64,000 nucleotides of DNA from Bolinopsis microptera (taxonomy: Eukaryota; Ctenophora; Tentaculata; Lobata; Bolinopsidae). The notes beneath the pieces are model-generated. The model made no database searches, was not told the origin of the DNA, and worked only from the letters and a program-made list of their open reading frames with translations. The DNA is taken from assembly GCF_026151205.1 (NCBI RefSeq), contig NC_087084.1, positions 14,803,760 through 14,867,759 on the forward strand, written 5' to 3'. This document shows, piece after piece, positions 18,574-30,500 of this stretch. The position numbers and the translations under genes are program-made. Each line of letters opens with the position of its first letter. The stretch's first letter is position 1.

Positions 18574-21500
18574 CTGGAAATATGAACATTTAACACGTGA
18601 CTTCCAAATAAGGGCATAAAATAACGCCGACCTCATTCTGACAAGTTTCAGTGCAGGTAATTGTATTTTAGTGCGAATGTCACTAAATTGATTTTAAAGT
18701 ATATCTTGGTTTATTGGACTAAATTGGATCCACACATTATTGATCTTATATCGTACTATGATTTACCTCTTTCATTCTTTACAGTTCATAGAAATGGACA
18801 ATGGACATGTGATGTAGTATGTAGTATGTAGTATGTAGTATGTAGTACGTAGTATGTAGTATGTAGTATGTAGTATGTAGTATGTAGTATGTAGTTTGTA
18901 GTATGTAGTATGTAGTATGTAGTATGTAGTACGTAGTATGTAGTATGTAGTATGTAGTATGTAGTATGTAGTATGTAGTATGTAGTATGTAGTAAGTAGT
19001 ATGTAGTTTGTAGTATGTAGTATATAGTATGTAGTATGTAGTACGTAGTACGTAGTATGTAGTATGTAGTATGTAGTATGTAGTATGTAGTATGCAGTAT
19101 GCAGTATGTAGTATGTAGTATGTAGTATGTAGTTTGTAGTATGTAGTATGTAGTATGTAGTACGTAGTACGTAGTATGTAGTATGTAGTTTGTAGTATGT
19201 AGTATGTAGTATGTAGTACGTAGTACGTAGTACGTAGTACGTAGTATGTAGTATGTAGTATGTAGTATGTAGTATGTAGTATGTAGTATGTAGTTTGTAG
19301 TATGTAGTATGTAGTATGTAGTATGTAGTATGTAGTATGTAGTATGTAGTTTGTAGTATGTAGTATGTAGTATGTAGTATGTAGTATGTAGTACGTAGTA
19401 TGTAGTATGTAGTATGTAGTATTTAGTATGTAGTAAGTAGTATGTAGTTTGTAGTATGTAGTATGTAGTACGTAGTACGTAGTACGTAGTATGTAGTATG
19501 TAGTATGCAGTATGCAGTATGTAGTATGTAGTATGTAGTATGTAGTATGTAGTATGTAGTATGTAGTATGTAGTACGTAGTATGTAGTATGTAGTATGTA
19601 GTATGTAGTATGTAGTAAGTAGTATGTAGTTTGTAGTATGTAGTATGTAGTATGTAGTATGTAGTACGTAGTACGTAGTACGTAGTATGTAGTATGTAGT
19701 ATGTAGTATGTAGTATGTAGTATGTAGTATGTAGTATGTAGTATGTAGTATAACATGTGATGTTGTATAAAACCCCAGATAAGATACCTATTGAAATTTC
19801 CTAATTCTATTTGTCGCTGCGTGCTGCAGGGAACAGAAACTAGTAAATACTAAACCTATACAATAATAATATAATGTATAATGTATAATGTATAATGTAT
19901 AATGTATAATGTATAATCTAAACCCAAACTCACCAACGAAAGAGAGCAAATAATACTTCTTGAGATGAGGTTTCATAGTGTTAGGTATAGTAAATGAGAA
20001 GAGGAGCTGGAAGGGGAAAGAAGCAGTGAAGTAGAAGATATTGATGAAGTAGCGGAGGAGGGAGCAGGCTCCGGCGGGTCGTTCTGGCAGGCTGGTTAAT
20101 ACTTTGGGGCAAACCTGGGGTATCATGAAGGTGTTAGGGGGAGGGGGTCATACTTGTAATATAGGGGGGGGGGTCATACTTGTAATATAGGGGGGGGGAG
20201 GGAGGGGGTCATACTAGTAATATCACGACGTATAGGGGAGAGTTCCTCAAAATTAAGATGTAAAAGTCCAACACAGGATAAATAAAAATTCCACCAACAA
20301 TCCCACAAACCTCACAGCAGCAGACTGTGACCTCATCAAAGTCCTCTTCCTCCCCCTCCGTCTCCGTGCTCTTATCACGCGGCGGCGTGACGTCACGCGG
20401 CAGATTAATGACGTCACGTTGCGTGTCCGTCCCGGGAGAGGAGCTACTACTGTGCCGCGCCTCTCCGTTAGTTTTCGTAACGTCGTCCACACAGACAGAG
20501 TCCAGACTCTCGCTCTTGTGTACTCCAGGGTCACGTGACCAGGGTTTCTCCTCGGGTTCTGTAGAGGGTTCGGATTGGTAGACATTGGACCTGCTGGCGT
20601 CTTCTAGGGGGCACCATTAGCAACATCTTAAATCTTATGCGAGGGGGGGGGGGGGGGGGGGGGGGGGCACCATTAGCAACATCTTAAATCTTATGCGAGG
20701 GGGGGGGGGGGGGGGTGCACCATTAGCAACATCTTAAATCTTATGCGAGGGGGGGGGGGGGGGCACCATTAGCAACATCTTAAATCTTATGCGAGGGGGG
20801 GGGGGTGCACCATTAGCAACATCTTAAATCTTATGCGAGGGGGGGGGGGGCACCATTAGCAACATCTTAAATCTTATGCGAGGGGGGGGGGGGTGCACCA
20901 TTAGCAACATCTTAAATCTTATGCGAGGGGGGGGGGGGGCACCATTAGCAACATCTTAAATCTTATGCGAGGGGGGGGGGGGGGGGCACCATTAGCAACA
21001 TCTTAAATCTTATGCGAGGGGGGGGGGGGCACCATTAGCAACATCTTAAATATTATGCGAGGGGGGGGGGGGGCGGCACTATTAGCAACATCTTAAATGT
21101 TATGAGAGGGGTGGGGGGGGGGGGGCACCATTAGCAACATCTTAAATCTTATGCGAGGGGGGGGGGGGCACCATTAGCAGCATCTTAAATCTTATGCGAG
21201 GGGGGGGGGGGGGAACCATTAGCAACATCTTAAATCTTATGCGAGGGGGGGGGAACCATTAGCAACATCTTAAATCTTATGCGAGGGGGGGGGGGCACCA
21301 TTAGCAACATCTTAAATCTTATGCGAGGGGGGGGGGGGGAACCATTAGCAACATCTTAAATCTTATGCGAGGGGGGGGGGCACCATTAGCAACATCTTAC
21401 ATCTTATGCGAGGGGGGGGCACCATTAGCAACATCTTAAATCTTATGCGAGGGGGGGGGCACCATTAGCAACATCTTAAATCTTATGCGAGGGGGGGGGG

Positions 21501-24500
21501 CACCATTAGCAACATCTTAAATCTTATGCGAGGGGGGGGGGCATCATTAGCAACATCTTAAATCTTATGCGGGGGGGGGGGGACCATTAGCAACATCTTA
21601 AATCTTATGCGAGGGGGGGGGGGCACCATTAGCAACATCTTAAATCTTATGCGAGGGGGGGCACCATTAGCAACATCTTAAATCTTATGCGAGGGGGGGG
21701 GGCACCATTAGCAACATCTTAAATATTATGCGAGGAGGGGGGGCACCATTAGCAACATCTTAAATCTTATGCGAGGGGGGGGGGGGCACCATTAGCAACA
21801 TCTTAAATCTTATGCGAGGGGGGGGGGGCACCATTAGCAACATCTTAAATCTTATGCGAGGGGGGGCACCATTAGCAACATCTTAAATCTTATGCGAGGG
21901 GGGGGGGGCACCATTAGCAACATCTTAAATCTTATGCGGGGGGGGGAACCATTAGCAACATCTTAAATCTTATGCGAGGGGGGGGGGGGGCACCATTAGC
22001 AACATCTTAAATCTTATGCGAGGGGGGGGGGGGCACCATTAGCAACATCTTAAATCTTATGCGAGGGGGGGCACCATTAGCAACATCTTAAATCTTATGC
22101 GAGGGGGGGGGGGGGGGCACCATTAGCAACATCTTAAATCTTATGCGGGGGGGGGGACCATTAGCAACATCTTAAATCTTATGCGAGGGGGGGGGGGCAC
22201 CATTAGCAACATCTTAAATCTTATGCGAGGGGGGGGGGGGGCACCATTAGCAACATCTTAAATCTTATGCGAGGGGGGGCACCATTAGCAAAATCTTAAA
22301 TCTTATGCGAGGGGGGGGGGGGCACCATTAGCAACATCTTAAATATTATGCGAGGAGGGGGGGGGCACCATTAGCAACATCTTAAATATTATGCGAGGGG
22401 TGGGGGGGGCACCATTAGCAAGCATCATCTTAAATCTTATGCGGAAAGCTTACCTCCTCATTCTTCAAATATTGGGCGGGCATTTTGGTTTCAATTAAAA
22501 GTTAAAACTCAGAGCACTCTATTCCCGACCAATTAAGTAACGCTTACCATACTAAACGTTACCATGAAACTTAATGATTTTCGAAATATTACCGCGACCT
22601 ATGATATAGCATTACACTAGGATCAAGAAGTGTCAAATTTATCCAGAACTGAAATCATCATTGTCAGGAAATCAGGAGTTCTAGCTAATTTAAAATCTCA
22701 TGGCTATTGCACTTCGCAGTTTCATATTACTAATGTGAATACCCGTGCCAACTGACTAATCTGCGAATGAGTAATACTTGCCTAGAGAAAAATTGGGAAC
22801 TTCAAGACCAACTAATTTTGGGAGGAAGTAAAATACATTTTAATTTTTTTGTTTCTCCAGTCTTTTTGCCCGGGCTCTTTTCAATATGTCTGTACCTCAC
22901 GACTACTCCAATAAAACGGTGTACGGAATTCAGAGCACAGCAGCGAGATACACGTGGGCAGGATACTGTCTCCTCGTTCTTATCTCCTCCCTCATTGGAG
23001 ACACTACTATTCTCATAGCAGCCATAAAATACCAAGTATTCAAACTCAACCGACTCCTGGTGGTTATGATCCTGCATTTAACGGTGTGTGATCTGCTGTT
23101 CTGCATTGTATCTCCCGTTCTGCCCATGATAGTATCCATGATAGCTGATGACTGGGTCCTAGGAAGATGGTTAAGCTTTGTACAGGTTTACTCTTCATTT
23201 TATATCAAAGCTGTTGGAATGTCCCTTATCTGCGCCATGACTTGTACCAAGCTGGTTGTCCTTCATTTTCCTTTGAGAGCTAGGTCAGTAGAAACAAGAC
23301 ATGCACATATCGGATGTGCTGTTGTCTGGACTTTATTGTTGAGTCTGCCAGTTACCTTGATATCCTTTTATGGAGACAACGTCTTCTTCAGCTATCAGCA
23401 TTACAGTAACAGTTTTGACACAAGTTCCTGGAAGTACCTAATGCCAGTGCTGATTGGGATCTTCATGTTAGTCCCACTAACTATAGTCATCATCACAACC
23501 TCTCTGCTTATCAGGTATCTGATCAAATCAAGGATAACTTCAACACGCTGCCAGGCAGCACCAAGATGGCAAGGAATCGCCACAGTCTCTCTGACAGCTC
23601 TCATCTACTGTATATCCGTCCTACCATACGCGATCTACCGTATAACTGCGTCCTATTTTGAGAAACAATCTGCCGTTCACACTACCTACTATCAGGGACA
23701 AAAGGATTTCGCGGCATGTACGAAATCGCGAAATTTCCCATTCTCCGCGACAAATTTTATGTATAGTTTAATGTATAGCCTGTTAACTTTCGCGGTACCG
23801 CGATTTTTGGCCAAAATAATCGCGAAATCCTTTTGTCCCTGCCTACTATAGACTAGCTCTATCTTGTAGCTTCCTTGATATAGTCAGCAACTTCATCATC
23901 TACTGTGCTACTGTGAGGAGCTTCAGGCAGTGGCTAAGGTTGAAGATACGGTGGTTTTACCAGCTTGTCACCAACCTTATCTCTAATAACGGTAACTTAT
24001 ATTGAATGTTTTCAGTGTTGAAAGTTTAGTTTCTTAAATCCTGGAGTAGTCATTCGTGTCCCTGATATTTGGGTTAATTCTAACTTATATTGCTTTATTG
24101 TTGTTGATCAATTATACGTGAATATTGATTTTCGATACTTAATTATGAACCTTTAGAATGATTGAGTACTATGGTTTATTAATCAAAAGCAGTAATAGAT
24201 AGTTGGAGTATGGTGTATCAACGGAGTAGTAATGATTATTTTTCAACAGGGACATTTTAATTATTTATAAAGGAGTATTAACTACTATACAACAGGGACA
24301 GTGATGGAGACAGTTGAGGTGTGAACGAATGGGAACATAGAAGAAAGGACAGCTCAAAGAATGAGGAAGATTAAGAGACCCAATGTTTTTCATTCAGGAC
24401 TATTTCACAATCTGTGTTCAACACAACATGTACATTTTGAATAGTCTGTCTTGTTTATTTTTTATTTGTGTTTGTTATGATTTCCGTGATGGTAAATGGT

Positions 24501-27500
24501 TTTAGTTTTGTATTTCATGTTTGGCGTAGGTTAGTGTTTTTTTCGTCCTTTATCAAAAGTTTACATTGCTGAACATTCAACTATTTGTTCTGTTTATTTC
24601 TGATTGCCAATAAAACGTGTTATCGACTGATTTTGATATTGAAATTAATTTCGTGAAGCAATAGTATCCCTTGTCCAATTACCAGTTGCAACAAATCGAG
24701 CGAAAAAATAAAATGTATGTAAGATAGCGACTTTCAGACAACGAGACTTTTTGACATTGCGCCCCTGAGTTATCTCAAGACAACTAAGAAATAATATGCA
24801 ATGTCTGACAACTGAACCTATTAAAACATGTTTAAACAAATAATTAGTGAAATGTTGGTGTACCTATTACACAATACACATGTACATTGTACCTATGAAG
24901 AGATAAGTGTACCTATATGAAGTGTACCTATATAAGTGTACCTATATAAGTGTACCTATATAAGTGTACCTATATAAGTGTACCTATATTAAGTGTACCT
25001 ATATAAGTGTACCTATATAAGTGTACCTATATGAAGTGTACCTATATAACTGTACCTATATGAAGTGAACCTATATAAGTGTACCTATATGAAGTGTACA
25101 TATATAAGTGTACCTATATGAAGTGTACCTATATAACTGTACCTATATGAACAGATAAGTGTACCTATATAAGTGTACCTATATGAAGAGGAGGATCGTC
25201 TGTCATACTACCAATACCGCTACTCCCTGAGCTCTGAGTCCGCATCATTGTCATGGGAACCCCCAGTCCTTTAGGGTACATCTCAACCCTCACATCACTG
25301 AAATAGTGACGTCATTAGTTGTGACGTCATTCGTTGTGACGTCATTCGTTGTAGAGATGTTATTTTAAAGTATGCAAGTTGTAGCAAGTGATTTATCGCT
25401 ACTTTTTAAATTATTTTCTGCTGATACCATGGTTTCAGCCCTCATGCTTTACCATTGTTGCTCCTTTACAATATTTACATGTTTAACATATTTTAATGGT
25501 CAGTTTTAACAACATTCCATACCAACTATTTTCAATAACATGTAAAGCGGTTTATTTTTCATTCAATACAATCATATCATGATCATAACACATTTCCGAG
25601 ATAGTTTTACCACATCATGCAATTGACCGATAATTGAGAAATTTAATATTATTTTATTTTTTATTCCACAGCATCACATACAGAGAAGAATCATTTATTA
25701 GATTATAAAAGCGCTCCTTTATCAAATATTCCATCAATCAAATAGTAACAAGCTACCATTCAGCTGAAAAATTTAATCGAATAATTAATCAATTAGTTTA
25801 ACTAGCATTCATCATATAACGGGTTACCATGGTGACCGCGCTGGTTACCCTGGCAACGTGTTCCCAGCGCAGCACGTCACTTACCGGAGCGGCACATAGG
25901 AGACACTGACACTGAACGAGTATACTAGTATTACTACACATCAATAGTGGGGGATAAAACCGGACTATTTAACAGTTCAAATAGAGAAATAAATTTAAAT
26001 AATGAGCTTGGAAAGGGCGCTTAGTGACAGGTGTTAAATTGTTAATGTCACGTGACCTCCACTAATATTACTAAGCTTCACATTTACAGCGGGATATAAA
26101 ATGTTTTGTTTATTTTATTCAGCGTTAATTAAAGTTTTAAGTGAAAAGTTCACAGAGCCATTCTCCAGACACGTTAAAATATTAACGAACCAAATTCACA
26201 ATCATCAGCTGTTATCTTTAAAAAACACATTAATAAATAACTATTAAATAATTATTTAATAATTGAATAATTACGAGCTTTTTTACCTGCTATTATTATC
26301 AGTTGGAGGAGTAACTTGTACAACTGGTCCAATACTATTATCCGATAACACGTGAACCTGATTAGTAGAAACAGTGAGAACAGCAATTAGCAGCTTCAAA
26401 TTATCAGTTTAACGAATAGGGAGGATGGAAATATCTCAAATTATTGTAGCCCCATGAACCTGCAGATTTAAAAGTCATACCTTTGTATTTTCGACTTCTT
26501 CGGCTTCAGCATGAGGAACATCTTTAATACAGCAAAGACATCTGAAAAAAAAGCAGCTATTAATGTAAAGTCACCGAATCGAAGACAATTTATATCATCA
26601 GCCCATTAAAAATGTATGCTGACTTGAGATGTATGGCCACCCAAGTAGAAAAGTAAAAACAGCGTGTCTCTAAATCGGTTACTCGTGCTTTCGAAGTAAG
26701 CTAAACATTTGGTGCAAGCAACTAATTTTCCCAGAGTCAACTTTTCTTTTCCGACCACGCTTGATGCACATGCAAACGCGCAATTTGCGCGCGTCGAATA
26801 CCAACTTTTGTGCAAGATTAAAACACCTATTAAACCTGCGCGCGTTCCATTAAGTTGATGCATGCTTTTAAATTTTCAGTCCTGACCAAATATCTACCTC
26901 ATGAATTCGAAATACCTAACAGAACCAAATAGAAACTGTCCTCGACTGACCAAGGTTCCAGTCTCCGCTTAAACTAACTCACACTACAAACCACACAGTA
27001 TGCGCTGGAGAAGAGAGAGTCATCGTCAAGCAACGCATGTATAACAACTTGGATTAACATGGCTAATTATGACAGAAACTGATTACGTTTCACCGATAGT
27101 TCTTACCGCCATGACGTCAAGCTCAATTAGTGCCTGTTATTGGCTGCTCGATCACCTCACTTCAAATCTAACGACCAATGTATAACTCTCTTACTCGCTC
27201 AAATAATACGCCTCCAATAAGTGAGATAGCTCGAGTGGAGAGAACACTTGCTCTCTGTTTATCTCGACCTCCTCGTAGCTGCAGGCATAAAATGAATAAA
27301 TGTAGAACGAGTATACAAATAATACTAGTACTATACAATATATACAATATATACAATATATACAATATATACAATATATACAATATATACAATATATACA
27401 ATATATACAATATATACAATATATACAATATATACAATATATACAATATATACAATATATACAATATATACAATATATACAATATATACAATATATACAA

Positions 27501-30500
27501 TATATACAATATATACAATATATACAATATATACAATATATACTATATATACAATATATACAATATATACAATATATACAATATATACAATATACTATAT
27601 AGTATATAGTATATATACTATATATTACTAGTTAAGTACTACTACTCCCTGGTCGAGGTTTAATAATGTTTTATTAGTTCACATTTCACAGGTCATACTA
27701 GCATGTTCGCAAGGGAGGAGTGTGTGGTATTTATGGTATGTGAACTGATCGAGAGGGGATGTAATATGAATATGCAGGTGAATAACTACAACTATGAGCA
27801 TGTGAATGAATAATTAAGATGCAAATAAAGTGGAGATTGAACAGTTGAACATGTTATATGAGAACAACATATCTAGGATGCATACAATCTTATGTGTTAA
27901 GGTTTATCATGTGTAGGTATACTTTACCATGTGGCTGGATAAAACAAGTGAATTACTAGCACGATCAGTCCAAATCAGGAACTTCAATCCTTTTCCGTAC
28001 TGTAAAGTACATTCTGGCCCATGTACTTTACAGTCGTTGTAAGAACTCCTACACTCTTACACAGCTATAGGTAGTGTATTCGCCCACTGGGTATTAGCCA
28101 CTAATTAATTAGCCACATGTAGGATGTTGTGGGAGAGTTTGGTAGCATTGTTTGTAAATCGTAATTCCTTGCATACTAAAAGCGTGGTATTCAGGTATTT
28201 GGCGCCATTCCAATATTTTTGTGGGATCCTTTTTTGCGAGTTTCTCTACTCCATTGAGTAACACAGGGAAATGGTGAACATTTCGTACCATTGTACGTGA
28301 GGGCGGTTTTGTTTTTTTGAGAAGATATTCTAATAACGTATTTAGATTAACTAGATATATCTTTTCAAACCAAGTAATGTTACTTGTTACAGTAGACAGA
28401 ATAGTAGCGTCAGGTTATAATGTTGTATTATATTATAGCATATAATATTGCTACTCAAGTAAGCGTCAGACATTCAGTATTCGGGAAACCATAAAATGAG
28501 CAATATCTGAGATTGCAGACGATGTTTTGAAGACGAGACTCAGTACTTGCAGTTTGGGGGGTAAAATGTAAAATATTCGAGATATTATTCAATACACAAT
28601 ATCTAAAAAATGTGAACTGTGAAATATAAAAATTTAACCGTTAAAGTTAAATCTAATCGTAAAATACAGTGAAACTAATCGTAAAATACAGTGAAACTAA
28701 TCGTAAAATACAGTGAAACTAAAGAGAAAGAGAAACCTAAAGAGAAAGAGAAACTAACCCTCCGAGAATGTCCAGCAGCTTAAAGAGAGCAGGGTTAAAC
28801 TTAAGAGCCAGGATGTAAATACCGTAGTAAAGTAGCGTCACCAGACTCTCTAACCACGTGAACATTCCTGAAATATTATATTAGCAATATTTATATGTGA
28901 ATATATTATACATGGATATTTTCACCTCACCTTTTAGAACCGCTCTGACATGGTTAGTACCTGACACTTGTGTTAGTTGCTAACCATATGGGCGGTATAC
29001 AAGCACATTATTTCATTCTTATATATAGGTGAGTTAGTAACAATTATTTTATACACAAGAAACGCTATTTTAATTCTTAGGACGCGAGGAGGATAAGGGT
29101 ATAAATGAGACATTAGTAATAGTAACCACTAACAATAGTTACTAACAGTAGTAACCATAGTTACTATTCGCGTTGTTAAGATTAGAAAGAGTACCCTCCA
29201 AAAGTTACTCAGTAACAACCTGCGTTACCATAGTTACCATATTTTCAAGGAATGAGAAGAAATTGTATAACATGACTGCTCATGTGAAGTTACTGTGAAA
29301 TCGAAATTGACTTGAACAGTTTATGATAGCTTATTGAATTATAAATTTAATAAAGTTTAATACCACAGATGATTCTGAAAGAACCATACCCCTCATACCC
29401 CTCATACCCCTTATACCCCTCATACCCCTCATACCCCTCATACTCTCCACACTTATTGTAATTAATCAGCATACCCCTTATACCCCTCATACCCCTCATA
29501 CTCTCCACACTTATTGTAATTAATCAGCATACCCCTTATACCCCTCATACCCCTCATACTCTCCACACTTATTGTAATTAATCAGCATACCCCTCATACC
29601 CCTCATACTCTCCACACTTATTGTAATTAATCAGCATACCCCTCATAACCCTGGTGTTGTTATTGACTTCTAGAACAACTTTTCTCTCCACACTTTCATT
29701 AATCAGCATCCTCCTCCTAAAATAATCAACACACAATCCAGGCGGAGCTGGCGAGACACTGGCCATCATTAATATCCCCTCGCTTTAAAAGAAGGTTAAC
29801 TGTATCCTGCATGCAGAGACCATATCCAGCGGAGGAAGTGTCATACTTGTCATGATACTGGTCACGTGGCACTTCCTGAGTCACGTGACACTACCTTTTG
29901 GTCACGTGACACTACCCAAAGGCCAGATTAGCTGCCAGATTAACTTAAGATGTGTCGCCTGGGAGGAAAGGAAGTGGGGGAGCGTATTGGGGGATATTAG
30001 GTTGATAAAATATGTATATATTATAAATATATATATTTTATATTCTTTAGAACTCTAACTTAGAGCCTCTATTATATACTATTCCTAACTAGGGGTCAGT
30101 GAGATAGCACCGCGTATTAAAATTACTTGGATTTCTACCGCTTTGATAAAATGACTACAAGAAGATGGGGAGATAATATTGTTGATTTATATAATATAGA
30201 TTATTCATTCTTTAGTGTAGATTAACTTTGTTTTTATACATTTTACTAAGTGTGAAGAATCAACCATACGTTATTGATATTGTTGAGATAATTAATGATA
30301 AATTGATATAATAATAAATGACTGTAATATTTTTATTGAGGCACATGCCACCCCATCGCGGGTTTACTACTAGTGGCAGGCACGTAGCCCCCCCCCCCCC
30401 CCCTGGCTACGTGCCTGGACAGTGGTTAACAAGGTAATCCTACAGTTGAAATAAGGATGATTCCATCTTCTTCTTCGTAGGGGGCTGTGCTCATTATCAC

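Noticed and set aside
18779-19756. 325-codon minus-strand frame rich in HTTYYIL
   Set aside because: Pure 7-bp microsatellite read-through.
20253-20585. Basic 110-codon minus frame and 84-codon plus frame over the NCKX loop exon
   Set aside because: Out-of-frame shadows. The phase-consistent NCKX frame is the acidic one.
22767-23077. Short plus and minus frames overlapping the GPCR start
   Set aside because: Out-of-frame shadows of the receptor reading frame.
27168-27609. Frames of YILYIL and YNIYNI on both strands
   Set aside because: 9-bp AT-rich microsatellite.
28109-28291. 60-codon minus frame in an NCKX intron
   Set aside because: No recognisable family, no splice context, and length expected by chance.
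29578-29769. [13 protein letters not shown] minus frame, present in both segmental copies
   Set aside because: Its C-terminus is minisatellite and its conservation is explained by the recent duplication; no splice or family support.
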